From SIG607 sp045586405 (GTDB taxonomy: Bacteria; Bacillota; Clostridia; Oscillospirales; Acutalibacteraceae), in contig JAZNAG010000145.1 of NCBI GenBank assembly GCA_045586405.1, positions 1-64,000 of the forward strand: a DNA stretch of 64,000 bases. Reading direction: 5' to 3'. This document shows, piece after piece, positions 7,829 through 16,458 of this stretch. Under the pieces are notes generated by a model. It was not told the origin of the DNA. It made no database searches and saw nothing but the letters and a program-made list of their open reading frames with translations. A program made the position numbers and the translations under genes. Every line of letters begins with the position of its first letter. The stretch's first letter is position 1.

Positions 7829-9589
7829 TTATTCAAGTAATATACATCCTGCAAGATAAAGCTTTAAAAGTGCAAGGTCGTTAGCACCAATCATTTTGTC
7901 GAAATCTATATCTGCTCCCGATTTTACGGTATCACGCGCACCTACAAGATAAAGCTTTAAAAGCGCAAGGTCGGTGGTGTCTATCAAATCATCACCGTTA
8001 ACATCACCCGGCCTGCTCTCTCTTACCGTTACGTTGATATCTTCAAAGTTAAAGAAAACACGGTCTCCTTTTTTATCGGAAAAATCACCATCGGCATCGT
8101 AATACAAATCTATAACCGTATCTTCGGCATTTTCATTAACTGCAAATTCAAGATAGAAAAGAACGCCGTTTTTACGAATTTCATCATCCTGCGGACAAAT
8201 AAGGATACTTAGTTCGCCATCAACGGCAGAGCCTACCATTATATCCTGTGTTACATCCCCTGCCTGACAGGACAGGAAGGTTAAGCTGTCTGCATCATAC
8301 TTTGCACGGACAACACCGTAATAAAAACCTTCGGTTTTTTCCACAACGACAGGAATTCTTACTGTTTTACCTATGTAAGCAACAGTATTGCCACTGCCTT
8401 TAATAACGCTTTCGGTTTTATCAAAATCTACAGTTTTTGTAACTTCACCGCAAACAGTACATCTGTATTCACCATAACCGTTCTCGCTTGAGGTTGGCGG
8501 TGTAACTACATAAAGTTTCGTTTTCTCGTGTTCTTTTTTAGCTATAGGTGTTGTAGATATAACTGCAGGACAGTTTTTACAAATTACTGCCAAAACACCT
8601 TCTTCACCACAGGAAGGTTCTTTTATAACCTTTTCTTCACCTGCAATATGGTCTGTCATGCTTATAGCTTGGGATTCGCCCTTTTCGCCACCACAGATTA
8701 TACACATATATGTAAGTATACCCTCTTCGGTACAGGTGGGTGCTTTTTCTACAGCCCAAGCCATACTGTGACCGATGGCTTCTGTTTTGCGCATTTCAAT
8801 AGCCTTATCACATTTGTTACAAAGTCTTGCTTCAACACCGCCGTTTATACAGTCAGCCGGTCTGTAAACATACCAGGTGCCTTCATCATGACCGGTTGCC
8901 GGTATAGCTTCAACATTTTTATGATTACAAACAGAGCATACCCTATACTTAGCGCCTTCTGTTTCACATCCGGCTTCTTTCACAACTATATATTCGCCCG
9001 AATAGTTGTGATCACACTGCAGTATAATTTCACCGCTAATGAATGTGGTATTAAGAACACGGCCGCCGTATGCAAACAACTGAGATTTATCGTCAACCGA
9101 AACGGTATATACACCCGAAGCATCTTTTGTCGAAAAGGTAAGTCTTGCTATCTCGCCTACACCTGTGAAATTAACGGGCATTTCCTCCTCGTCAAGCTCG
9201 GTGTTTGAAAATGTTATAACAGCAAAACCACTCTTTTCTGTAAAGCTTACATCAAGTGTACTGTTTACTGCCGTAAGTTTTAAAGCCGTGCTGTCATAAG
9301 AAACACGCAAGGTCATGGTTGCAAAACCCGAGTTTTTCTCCAGAGTTAACGGGACCGTTACGGTAGAGCCCGGTATCGCAGAACCGGTGCCAAGCGTAAC
9401 ACGAGCGTTTTCTTCAAAGAGACTATCAACATCAAACGCATTATCATCCACTCTGCGAGTTGGTGAGAGTGTTTCTAAAAGATCGTCATGCACAGCATCA
9501 TCCACACCTGTTGTTATTGCCCAGACAGGTGTAAATGTAGAAACAAATAAAATACTAATGCAAAGAATAAAAGCGGATAATTTTCTCAT
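7829..9589 (-). CDS. Secreted protein: cohesin, Cys-pair repeats, cohesin, dockerin
   Basis: 586 residues. Signal peptide at about 1-24. Residues about 62-190 are a cohesin-like beta-sandwich (VTVPLTLEKNSGFATMTLRV). Residues about 192-382 hold five repeats each carrying a CxxC (C218/C221, C257/C260, C296/C299, C337/C340, C377/C380), mostly with a further upstream Cys; they resemble extracellular metal-binding or disulfide knuckles. A second cohesin-like domain spans about 396-523, and a dockerin about 527-583 (DVNGDDLIDTTD, second loop degenerate) with DLALLKLYL helices. It could act as a bivalent linker in a surface complex. No enzyme domain is present. Own promoter and terminator. Confidence 0.8.
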   Translation of the reverse strand: MRKLSAFILCISILFVSTFTPVWAITTGVDDAVHDDLLETLSPTRRVDDNAFDVDSLFEENARVTLGTGSAIPGSTVTVPLTLEKNSGFATMTLRVSYDSTALKLTAVNSTLDVSFTEKSGFAVITFSNTELDEEEMPVNFTGVGEIARLTFSTKDASGVYTVSVDDKSQLFAYGGRVLNTTFISGEIILQCDHNYSGEYIVVKEAGCETEGAKYRVCSVCNHKNVEAIPATGHDEGTWYVYRPADCINGGVEARLCNKCDKAIEMRKTEAIGHSMAWAVEKAPTCTEEGILTYMCIICGGEKGESQAISMTDHIAGEEKVIKEPSCGEEGVLAVICKNCPAVISTTPIAKKEHEKTKLYVVTPPTSSENGYGEYRCTVCGEVTKTVDFDKTESVIKGSGNTVAYIGKTVRIPVVVEKTEGFYYGVVRAKYDADSLTFLSCQAGDVTQDIMVGSAVDGELSILICPQDDEIRKNGVLFYLEFAVNENAEDTVIDLYYDADGDFSDKKGDRVFFNFEDINVTVRESRPGDVNGDDLIDTTDLALLKLYLVGARDTVKSGADIDFDKMIGANDLALLKLYLAGCILLE

Positions 9590-9627
9590 TTCAAAAAATC
9601 TCTTTCATGGTGTTTATAATCACTTGC

Positions 9628-9656
9628 ATTGTATCATTTTTTGCTGATTAAGTCAA
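9628..9656 (-). promoter_or_regulatory. Sigma-A promoter for the 586-residue cohesin-dockerin gene
   Basis: Minus strand TTGACT (9651-9656), 17-nt spacer, TACAAT (9628-9633). Confidence 0.65.
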
Positions 9657-9666
9657 TAAAAAATAA

Positions 9667-10584
9667 TTATATATCTTCGGTAAACTCGGTAAATATTTTT
9701 TTACCGCTCTCTTTCGGAGAATAATCAAACCTGTCTATATGGTCTTTATTGTAAAAATAATTTATCTGAGGTGTATATTTTTCCTCGCAGATGTCAATAA
9801 TAATAAGTTTTACCTTCATTTTGTCGGGGATTATATTTTTTATGTATACCCCTGCGGTGTCCCCTACCTTTGCACCCTCAAAATTTTCTGCAAGACCTGC
9901 GAGATTAGGGGCAAGTTCTACAAAAACGCCGTAATCTTCAACACTTCTGATAACACCTGAAACCGTTTGATGAGGAGAAAAAAGATCGGCGTTTTCCTGC
10001 CAGGTGCCAAGCAGTTCTTTATGGGAGAGAGTCACCTTACCGTCAGGTGTTATTGCCTTTATTATTGCCTTTATTCTCATACCAACAGTAAATCTGTCTG
10101 ACGGATGTGTAATACGGGACACCGAAATACAGTCAATGGGAAGCAGCGCCGCAACACCGCAACCGATATCACAAAAAGCGCCAAAGGAATCAAGGTGAGT
10201 TACTTTTGCCTCTATTATGTCACCGATACGCATATTTTCTTTCATATATTCGGTGAACTTTTCCTGCGCCAGTCTTCTTGAAAGACTTGCCACCCTTTCG
10301 CCTGTTTCGGTTTGAAAAAAACCGATTACGGTGAAGCATACGCTTTTTCCTACCCTTGAAATAAGGGCAATATCACGAACCTTACCCTCGCTTATACCTA
10401 TTGCGCCCTCTTCTCTTTTTATTATGCCCTTCATAGAGCCAAGCTCTACCGTAAGATTATGTTCTGCATCGCAAAGCAGGGCAACCGCTTCCAAAATTTC
10501 ACCGCTTATTACCGCCTGTTCAAGATAAGCCTCGCTATAACCCGACCTGCTTCTTTTGACACCCTCAGGATAAAACTCTTTCAT
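9667..10584 (-). CDS. S1 RNA-binding domain protein (ribosomal protein S1-like)
   Basis: 305 residues from the ATG at 10584; the ATG at 10593 touches the AGAAGG Shine-Dalgarno, so the downstream one is preferred. A first degenerate barrel lies at about 30-80, a clear S1 domain at about 115-185 (IGDIIEAKVTHLDSFGAFCDIG, KVTLSHKELLGTW) and another at about 190-265 (VSGVIRSVEDYGVFVELAPNLAG). S1 barrels bind single-stranded RNA. The protein is shorter than a canonical rpsA product and may be the low-GC Gram-positive S1 homologue. No terminator is visible between it and its neighbours. Confidence 0.8.
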   Translation of the reverse strand: MKEFYPEGVKRSRSGYSEAYLEQAVISGEILEAVALLCDAEHNLTVELGSMKGIIKREEGAIGISEGKVRDIALISRVGKSVCFTVIGFFQTETGERVASLSRRLAQEKFTEYMKENMRIGDIIEAKVTHLDSFGAFCDIGCGVAALLPIDCISVSRITHPSDRFTVGMRIKAIIKAITPDGKVTLSHKELLGTWQENADLFSPHQTVSGVIRSVEDYGVFVELAPNLAGLAENFEGAKVGDTAGVYIKNIIPDKMKVKLIIIDICEEKYTPQINYFYNKDHIDRFDYSPKESGKKIFTEFTEDI

Positions 10585-10650
10585 TGTTATCATACCTTCT
10601 TTTTTTCTTATTCGTTATACAATGTATATGAAAAACAGTAAGAAGATATG

Positions 10651-10680
10651 AAAAAACCGACCGAGGAAAACCTCGGTCGG
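10651..10680 (-). terminator. Strong terminator after the Asp23 gene
   Basis: A 10-bp perfect stem (10657-10666 with 10671-10680), loop AAAA, followed by TTTTTT on the minus strand. Confidence 0.85.
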
Positions 10681-10694
10681 CAGTTTGTTTTTAA

Positions 10695-11027
10695 TTATTC
10701 TTGCTCTACGTCGGCAACGGTTACATCTACACGGGTAATGGCATTTCCTGTCATACTCTGCAGTTTTTCTTTAACGTTTGCCTGCACAGCCTCGGCAACC
10801 TGCTTTACGTTTACGCCGTCAGTCACTTTAATGTGAATATCCAGTGCAACAGCGCCGTTTTTCTCGGTTACATGTACCGCTTTGAATATTTTACCGCGAT
10901 TAAGTACGTTTTTGATATCTATTCCGTTTTCGGCAAGACCTGCCACGCCCTCGACCTCTTTAGCGGCAAGGGAAGCCATTTGCTCAAGCACTTCTGCGTT
11001 TATGGTAAGATTACTGTTTCTTTCCAT
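10695..11027 (-). CDS. Asp23/Gls24 family envelope stress protein
   Basis: 110 residues. Typical family features are the N-terminal segment INAEVLEQMASLAAKEVEGVAGLA and the central AVALDIHIKVTDGVNVKQVAEAVQANVKEKL, with a C-terminal TRVDVTVADVE. Family members are small membrane-associated or cytoplasmic envelope homeostasis proteins with no known catalytic activity. AAGGAGG lies 7 nt upstream. It has its own promoter at the 3' end of spoIIIAH, so it can be expressed outside sporulation. Confidence 0.9.
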   Translation of the reverse strand: MERNSNLTINAEVLEQMASLAAKEVEGVAGLAENGIDIKNVLNRGKIFKAVHVTEKNGAVALDIHIKVTDGVNVKQVAEAVQANVKEKLQSMTGNAITRVDVTVADVEQE

Positions 11028-11067
11028 TTATATATCCTCCTTGGCAGTTAAATCCTTTGTTTTTAAT

Positions 11068-11096
11068 AGTATAACACATTATTTTAAAATTCTCAA
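11068..11096 (-). promoter_or_regulatory. Sigma-A promoter for the Asp23 gene
   Basis: Minus strand TTGAGA (11091-11096), 17-nt spacer, TATACT (11068-11073). It directly abuts the spoIIIAH stop codon. Confidence 0.65.
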
Positions 11097-11630
11097 CTAT
11101 TTTACTGTAACAATTTTTATATTGTCAAGAGCTACAGAGCAAAGTGACTGTACCGCATCCTGTATCTGCATCGTACGGTCCACCGTCAAAGTATCACCCT
11201 CTATTACCACCGTAACGCTGTTGTCTCCCAATATGGCAAGATTTTTTTCAAAGCCTTTTGCCTTTAAAAGATTTTCTATTGCCGTTTCATCGGTTTTTCT
11301 TTTAGCTATGGTTTCGCCTATTTCCGTAGCCTTTTCCCTTACATTTTCATCATTGCTCAAAAGACACTCGGCAATAGTTTCGTCGGCATCTTTATAAGCC
11401 TTTTCTCTGTCGGCGGCGGCAGCAGAAAAATAGTCTTCTTCCACCGTGCCGTTTACCATAGCGGCATTATTGTCTTGAGACTGGTTTCCCACAAGAGTTG
11501 TTTCGCCCATATATTTCGTTCCGCTTTGCTTTTTTGAATACTGGGTGTTAAGCCAGACTGCCCCCGCTAAAACGAAGACCATTACCGCAAGTCCTATTTG
11601 TCCTTTTGTAAATACTTTACCCTTTTTCAC
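11097..11630 (-). CDS. spoIIIAH: Stage III sporulation protein AH
   Basis: 177 residues starting with GTG, in GTGA overlap with the spoIIIAG stop. Single N-terminal membrane segment (about 10-27) and an extracytoplasmic C-terminal part (about 90-175) with the ring-building YscJ/FliF-like pattern (NLLKAKGFEKNLAILGDNSVTVVI). In the family, SpoIIIAH in the mother cell binds SpoIIQ of the forespore to make the feeding-tube channel across the intermembrane space. Last gene of the spoIIIA operon; no SpoIIQ is in this window. Confidence 0.9.
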   Translation of the reverse strand: MKKGKVFTKGQIGLAVMVFVLAGAVWLNTQYSKKQSGTKYMGETTLVGNQSQDNNAAMVNGTVEEDYFSAAAADREKAYKDADETIAECLLSNDENVREKATEIGETIAKRKTDETAIENLLKAKGFEKNLAILGDNSVTVVIEGDTLTVDRTMQIQDAVQSLCSVALDNIKIVTVK

Positions 11631-12118
11631 TGTGTTTGCCCTCCCGTAACACTTACTCTTTTTGATGTGATATTCAGCGCCGCGGTTACGGCGCCTACTA
11701 TTTTTTCGCGCACCGCTTCGTTATCGGCGCCGTCGCAGACTATTGCCACACCTCTTATCTGTGGCATATATTCTATTACCGTTATGGCCTTTTCAGAGCC
11801 GTCAGAGGTTTTTACCGTTATGGTTTTTATCTGTTCTTCTTTGCTTTGTTCATTCGTTTGCCCGTCACTGCGCTGACTGACAGCGTCCTGCTTTTCTCCT
11901 GCATACTCCCGCCTTATTCCCGTTTCAAGAGTGACGAAAATTTTGGGATTTTTATCTTTGCTTATTTCTTTTACTATTTTGGTAAGTTCTTTTTCTATTC
12001 TTTCTTCATACTGTGCCGCAGTTATTTCGTTGCCCGTTGTTTCGCTGTTTTCTTGGCTTTTTTGAGGCAGAAAGGACGAAAGGGCAATAAGCACCATACC
12101 GATAATTCCTATTACCAT
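11627..12118 (-). CDS. spoIIIAG: Stage III sporulation protein AG
   Basis: 163 residues from the ATG at 12118: one membrane segment at the very start, then an extracytoplasmic domain with coiled region (YEERIEKELTKIVKEI) and a ring-building motif (GVAIVCDGADNEAVREKIVGAV). This ATG has no Shine-Dalgarno and puts the membrane segment at residue 1. The frame stays open upstream to 12175 and offers an ATT at 12169 with GAGGTGA 6 nt before it, which would add 17 residues with five lysines, the usual cytoplasmic tail of this family. The true start may thus be ATT. SpoIIIAG forms the large mother-cell ring of the sporulation channel. Confidence 0.88.
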   Translation of the reverse strand: MVIGIIGMVLIALSSFLPQKSQENSETTGNEITAAQYEERIEKELTKIVKEISKDKNPKIFVTLETGIRREYAGEKQDAVSQRSDGQTNEQSKEEQIKTITVKTSDGSEKAITVIEYMPQIRGVAIVCDGADNEAVREKIVGAVTAALNITSKRVSVTGGQTQ

Positions 12119-12164
12119 AAGCTTTTTGCCCGAGGTTATCTTAACTAAAAAATCTTTTGCTTTG

Positions 12165-12584
12165 TTAATCTTGGTTCACCTCTATCTGCGCTACTGACGT
12201 ATTTTCTTTTAAAATTTCTTTTGCCTTCTCACTGTCTGATGCCCCCTGCACCCTTATCTTATTTATAGTTATGCTACCGTCTTTATTTTTAGACGAGGTT
12301 ACTTCTATTTTTTCAAAAGTAATGCTTTGCCCCGAAAGTAAATTTTCAAGAGTTTTGGTGAAAACTTCTTCTGAAAGCTCGGTATTTGTGTACTCTGCCG
12401 TGCCACTCGATGAAAAGGTCGGCAAGGCAAGATCCACCCGAGGCAGAAGCGATATAAAAGAGCATATTACACAAAGGGCAAAAATAAAGTGAGTCATTTT
12501 GGCGGTTTTGCCACTGTTTTTAATAAACCCTGCACAACCGTAAGAAATGAGCACCGCGCACAGCGACATGAAAAAGTTTTTCAA
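12165..12584 (-). CDS. spoIIIAF: Stage III sporulation protein AF
   Basis: 139 residues with a TTG start overlapping the spoIIIAE stop (TTGA). Two N-terminal membrane segments (about 5-20 and 32-50), then a soluble extracytoplasmic region (about 75-139) with KIEVTSSKNKDGSITINKIRVQG typical of SpoIIIAF. An ATG at residue 6 is an alternative start. Component of the mother-cell side of the SpoIIIA-SpoIIQ complex. Confidence 0.88.
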   Translation of the reverse strand: MKNFFMSLCAVLISYGCAGFIKNSGKTAKMTHFIFALCVICSFISLLPRVDLALPTFSSSGTAEYTNTELSEEVFTKTLENLLSGQSITFEKIEVTSSKNKDGSITINKIRVQGASDSEKAKEILKENTSVAQIEVNQD

Positions 12585-13657
12585 ATTTTTACCATTACTC
12601 CCATTGAAATTATAAGCAAGGCAAGGCTTAAAAGCACAAAGCCGAGAAGTAGCGAGATTACCGATTCCAAAGACAAAATCAGCGCTGAAATTTTAGAGCA
12701 GAAAAAAATATCCGAAAGATTTTTTATAAGAAGAAGAGAAAACCGCCAACAGATAAGTGAGCATATAAGTGGCAGTAAAATAACGATTATTGCAACGATA
12801 ATATATATACCTGCACTGCCTCTTAAAACGCCGAGACTTGCCGCCACCGCCGTTGCCGATTCACTGAGTGCACCTCCTGCTATGGGCACCGCAGTACCCA
12901 GTACGAATTTTGCGGTTTTCATAGTCAGATTATCGGCAAAGCTGCCCACCACCGATTTTGTACCTATTATAAACAGAAAAACGGTGACGCAAAAGGAATA
13001 CACCCAAAGACTTGCCCGTCTTACCGTATTCATGAGGGTATTTACGCTTTGTTTATCGGCAAAAGCAGAGCACATACCCACCGCAAGATAAGCGTTCATT
13101 ACAGGAGTCAGCACAAAGGTACATATATATGACATTACCTGACAGGCTACTAAAATAACTCCGCCTGCGCCGCCTGCCGTAGCAGGCTTTCCCCCTGCTA
13201 TAAGTATGCCGAGATATACCGGAACAGCCGTTGACACAAAGGTAAAAACCGCCGTCATCGTCTGACGGGATGCCTCTATACAGGAATAGACCGAAAAGGT
13301 AAGACAAGAAGCCACGGAAATAAGGCAAACGGTATCCACCGTCCCACTGGTTTCGCCCTTTGAAAAGCTGCTCATAAGCGCCGACAAAAGAATGAGAGAA
13401 ACTGCCGCCAAAACGCCTGACAGCACCCCTGAAAAGCCCTCTTTCAAGAAGTCTTTTATCAGCGAAAAGAAGCCCTCGGCGTCAAGCTGAGTTCCGAGAT
13501 TTGAAGTATCCCAGTCGTATTTTGAAAATATTTTTTCGGCGTCGTTTGGTAATGCGTCTTCTATCTTTTCCGTACCGCTTTCTTTATATATTTCTTCGGC
13601 TTTTACGGGTATAAAAAACAGGAAAAATATAAGAATTACCGCTACCGCTTTTTTCAC
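12581..13657 (-). CDS. spoIIIAE: Stage III sporulation protein AE
   Basis: 358 residues from the GTG at 13657, which sits in a GTGA overlap with spoIIIAD and has GGTGG upstream; the frame is open further upstream but those residues overlap spoIIIAD. Cleavable signal-like N-terminus (VKAEEIYKE), then about eight membrane segments. The large polytopic protein is the hallmark of SpoIIIAE in the mother-cell membrane complex. Confidence 0.9.
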   Translation of the reverse strand: MKKAVAVILIFFLFFIPVKAEEIYKESGTEKIEDALPNDAEKIFSKYDWDTSNLGTQLDAEGFFSLIKDFLKEGFSGVLSGVLAAVSLILLSALMSSFSKGETSGTVDTVCLISVASCLTFSVYSCIEASRQTMTAVFTFVSTAVPVYLGILIAGGKPATAGGAGGVILVACQVMSYICTFVLTPVMNAYLAVGMCSAFADKQSVNTLMNTVRRASLWVYSFCVTVFLFIIGTKSVVGSFADNLTMKTAKFVLGTAVPIAGGALSESATAVAASLGVLRGSAGIYIIVAIIVILLPLICSLICWRFSLLLIKNLSDIFFCSKISALILSLESVISLLLGFVLLSLALLIISMGVMVKI

Positions 13658-14043
13658 TTTCCCACCAACTCTGTTGCTAAATCCAGTAAATTTTTTATAA
13701 GAGGCAAGGCAGTAATAAACATACACGCCTTTCCTGCAAAAATTATTTTAGAGGCTATTGCGCTCTGCCCCGAATCTGTTGCCAAATCGGCGGCAAACTC
13801 ACTGATATAGCCTATTCCCAGCGCCTTTATTGCCACACCAAAATACTCGGGCGACACTCCGTTATCAGCGAGTATTCCGCTTGAAAGCGCAAAATAGCTT
13901 TCAAGATATGACACTACTATAAAAAATATTGCCACAGAGCCCAAAGCCGATAACAGAAAGGCAAAATCGGGACGGTACGGTCTTAAGATCAGCACCGCCG
14001 CCACCGTAACGAGCCCGATACCGATAACCTTGAAAATCATCAT
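13654..14043 (-). CDS. spoIIIAD: Stage III sporulation protein AD
   Basis: 129 residues, several membrane segments (about 5-22, 28-48, 68-85, 105-122). The ATG overlaps the spoIIIAC stop as ATGA. SpoIIIAD is an integral membrane component of the SpoIIIA channel assembly. Confidence 0.9.
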   Translation of the reverse strand: MMIFKVIGIGLVTVAAVLILRPYRPDFAFLLSALGSVAIFFIVVSYLESYFALSSGILADNGVSPEYFGVAIKALGIGYISEFAADLATDSGQSAIASKIIFAGKACMFITALPLIKNLLDLATELVGK

Positions 14044-14234
14044 AAACCGAACACACTTTTTACGGTGTCAAAAAGGTCGCCTATTACACCTACTATCATT
14101 ACCAGCACCACAACGAGTCCTGCAAGGGTGGTCATCATAGCCTGTTCCTCTCTGCCCGAGCGCACCAAAAGCTGATTCAGCACCGTAACTATAATGCCGA
14201 TACCTGCTACCTGAAAAATAAAATCAACATCCAT
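14040..14234 (-). CDS. spoIIIAC: Stage III sporulation protein AC
   Basis: 64 residues from the ATG at 14234, which follows GTGGTGG by five nt; an in-frame GTG at 14246 lies inside spoIIIAB. MDVDFIFQVAGIGI is the typical N-terminus. Two membrane segments. Starts 2 nt after the spoIIIAB stop codon. Confidence 0.9.
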   Translation of the reverse strand: MDVDFIFQVAGIGIIVTVLNQLLVRSGREEQAMMTTLAGLVVVLVMIVGVIGDLFDTVKSVFGL

Positions 14235-14236
14235 TT

Positions 14237-14689
14237 TTACCACCACATAAACGAAATTATTATACCTGCAAAAAAGCCGCCTAAAGAGTAAAGCTTATAC
14301 TTTTCTCTGACATCCTTTTCGGCCTTTAAAAGTTGTTTTTCAAACAGGTTTTTAAAGGCAAGACAGCGTGTAAATTCTGCCTCTTTATCCCCCATACCAA
14401 GCCCCTTTAAAAACTCGTTTATGAGCCTTTTATCCTCACCGCTTATTTTAACGCTTATATCGGTTTTAAGGCCGCTTTTTTCGTAAGTGATTCCCTTTGG
14501 CAGTACCTTTTTTAAAATGTCGTTTTTTTCTGCCGTGCCTATTTTTATGTACTGGGAAATTTCGTCGGTACAAAGTATTATTTTGCTTAAAATTTCGGTT
14601 CTGTTTTTAAGGTCTAAAGCAGATTGGAGCCCTATAAGACCGCCGCAAAAGGTCACCATCAAACAGCCCGAAAGTTTTAAAATCCACAC
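14237..14689 (-). CDS. spoIIIAB: Stage III sporulation protein AB
   Basis: 150 residues with GTG start, overlapping the end of spoIIIAA by 13 nt. N-terminal membrane segment, central helical region with LKNRTEILSKIILCTDEISQYI, and C-terminal membrane segment ending in FMWW. Matches SpoIIIAB, distantly related to type II/IV secretion membrane platform proteins. Confidence 0.88.
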   Translation of the reverse strand: MWILKLSGCLMVTFCGGLIGLQSALDLKNRTEILSKIILCTDEISQYIKIGTAEKNDILKKVLPKGITYEKSGLKTDISVKISGEDKRLINEFLKGLGMGDKEAEFTRCLAFKNLFEKQLLKAEKDVREKYKLYSLGGFFAGIIISFMWW

Positions 14690-15603
14690 AGTTTTTTCAC
14701 CTCATCTGCAGAGTATATTGTGTATTTTTCCACCGCCGTTTCGCCCATCATAACAACGGTTTTTACGGCGTCTTCTGACAGTAGTTTTTCGGTTACGCTG
14801 CGCTTTTTAAGCTGGGAAACATCCCCCAGATGCGCCGTTGTAATTATGTCTGCACCGCCGTATAGACAAGCCTTTACCTTTTCGGCTTCGGCGAGTGTTC
14901 CTATCTCATCAAAAGCAATTATATTGGGATAAAGGGTTCTCAGCGCTATCTCTATGCCCTGCTCTTTACGGTAGCCTAAAAGCACGTCGGTATTTGCTCC
15001 AAGGTCATTATTTAAAACCCCCTTATAAGCGGCAGAAATTTCTCCGCGGCTGTCTATAACGCTGACTCTTTTCCCGCCGTTTGAAAGCCGACGAATAAAA
15101 TCTCGAAGCAGGGTGGTTTTTCCGCTTCCTGCCCTGCCGCAAATAAGTACACCGCCGCCGAAGTATGCCTCAAAAAGATTCTCTGCGGCTGTGAAAATTT
15201 CATGAGAAATTCGTATATTTATTGAAGAAATATCAGACACGCCGCCGCTTTCGCTAAAGCTTCCCGCTATACCTGCTCGGTTTCCGTTTTTCAGCATTAT
15301 AAATCCCTGTTTTATCTCATTTAAGTGAGAATAAACCGAAGAGGCGGTCAGTTTTTCAAATGTCTCGTCTATATCGGCTTTAGTAACCGTTTCGGCTCCT
15401 ATATGGTTTTCAAGAAGCTCTGAGCGGCTGCCTACGAAAAAGCTTTTGCCCTCTATCGTCACCGCCAAAGGCCGCTGACTTCTGAGCCGTATTTCCTGAA
15501 TTTTTGCCTTTTTATTCTCTTCTATAAAAATTAAAATTCTGCCTATTCGGCTTCCTACGCCGTATAAGGCATCGTCAAATTTTAAAGCGGAGTTTGTTTT
15601 CAT
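14677..15603 (-). CDS. spoIIIAA: Stage III sporulation protein AA (ATPase)
   Basis: 308 residues. Walker A GRAGSGKTTLLRD near residue 155 and a Walker B region IIAFDEIG near 222 mark the secretion-ATPase-like AAA protein that powers the SpoIIIA complex. GAGG lies 7 nt before the ATG. First gene of the eight-gene operon. In model spore formers this operon is driven by sigma-E in the mother cell; I could not place a convincing promoter here. Confidence 0.92.
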   Translation of the reverse strand: MKTNSALKFDDALYGVGSRIGRILIFIEENKKAKIQEIRLRSQRPLAVTIEGKSFFVGSRSELLENHIGAETVTKADIDETFEKLTASSVYSHLNEIKQGFIMLKNGNRAGIAGSFSESGGVSDISSINIRISHEIFTAAENLFEAYFGGGVLICGRAGSGKTTLLRDFIRRLSNGGKRVSVIDSRGEISAAYKGVLNNDLGANTDVLLGYRKEQGIEIALRTLYPNIIAFDEIGTLAEAEKVKACLYGGADIITTAHLGDVSQLKKRSVTEKLLSEDAVKTVVMMGETAVEKYTIYSADEVKKLCGF

Positions 15604-15640
15604 AAAAATACCTCAATAAATGGTATGTCCAAAGGGCAAA

Positions 15641-15676
15641 AAAAAGAACAGACCGCAGTTTAAAACTACGGTCTGT
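15641..15676 (-). terminator. Terminator after yebC
   Basis: A 13-bp stem with one mismatch (15648-15676), followed by TTCTTTTT on the minus strand. It separates dusB-yebC from the spoIIIA operon. Confidence 0.8.
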
Positions 15677-15692
15677 TTTATGTTTTAATATC

Positions 15693-16418
15693 TTAAATGT
15701 TTTCGCAGTTATGCCAGATGGCCTGAACATCGTCGTTGTCTTCCATCATATCAATAAGCTTTTCCATTTTTGCAAGACTCTCATCGTCAGAAAGCTCGGT
15801 CATATTCTGAGGAATATATGCAACCTCAGCCGAAACAAAGGCGTAGCCCTTTTCTTCAAGAGCATCTCTGACAGCACCTAAATCGTTGGGCGCGGTAATG
15901 ATTTCAAAAATATCTTCTTCACTCTTAAAATCCTCGGCACCGGCTTCAATAGCGTCCATCATTACAGTGTCTTCGTCAAGGTCTTCAGCCTCAATAATTA
16001 TCTGACCCTTACGGTCAAACATAAAAGCAACGCTGCCTGCCTGACCGAGATTACCGCCGCATTTATCAAAATAGTGGCGCATTTCCCCTGCGGTTCTGTT
16101 ACGGTTATCGGTAAGGGTTTCAACTATACAGGCAACACCGCCGGGGCCGTAACCCTCATAAACTAATTCTTCATAGTTATTAGCCTCGCCGTCACCTGCC
16201 GCTTTTTTAATAATACGCTCAATATTTTCATTAGGCACATTAGCGGCTTTTGCCTTGGCAATAACATCTTTAAGTTTGCTGTTTTCGGCAGGGTTAGGAC
16301 CGCCCTGCTTTACAACAACGGCAATTTCTCTGCCCATTTTTGTAAAGATTTTTGCCTTAGCGGCATCGGTTTTTTCCTTTTTACGTTTAATATTGTTCCA
16401 TTTGCTGTGTCCAGACAT
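15693..16418 (-). CDS. yebC: YebC/PmpR family protein
   Basis: 241 residues. MSGHSKWNNIKRKK is the family N-terminus; also seen are GREIAVVVKQGGPNPAEN, YEGYGPGG and DNRNRTAGEMRHYFDKCGGNLG. Described as DNA-binding regulators and more recently as translation factors that relieve polyproline stalling; the sequence cannot separate these. Lies 40 nt after dusB and probably shares its transcript. Confidence 0.93.
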   Translation of the reverse strand: MSGHSKWNNIKRKKEKTDAAKAKIFTKMGREIAVVVKQGGPNPAENSKLKDVIAKAKAANVPNENIERIIKKAAGDGEANNYEELVYEGYGPGGVACIVETLTDNRNRTAGEMRHYFDKCGGNLGQAGSVAFMFDRKGQIIIEAEDLDEDTVMMDAIEAGAEDFKSEEDIFEIITAPNDLGAVRDALEEKGYAFVSAEVAYIPQNMTELSDDESLAKMEKLIDMMEDNDDVQAIWHNCENI

Positions 16419-16458
16419 TTTTTATACAGTCCTTTCGGAAATTTTCAAGAGTATTTTA

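Noticed and set aside
15620..15627. CATACCAT on the minus strand before spoIIIAA, resembling a sigma-E -10 element
   Set aside because: It lies so close to the start codon that the ribosome site would be at or before the transcription start, and no matching -35 is present at 14 nt.
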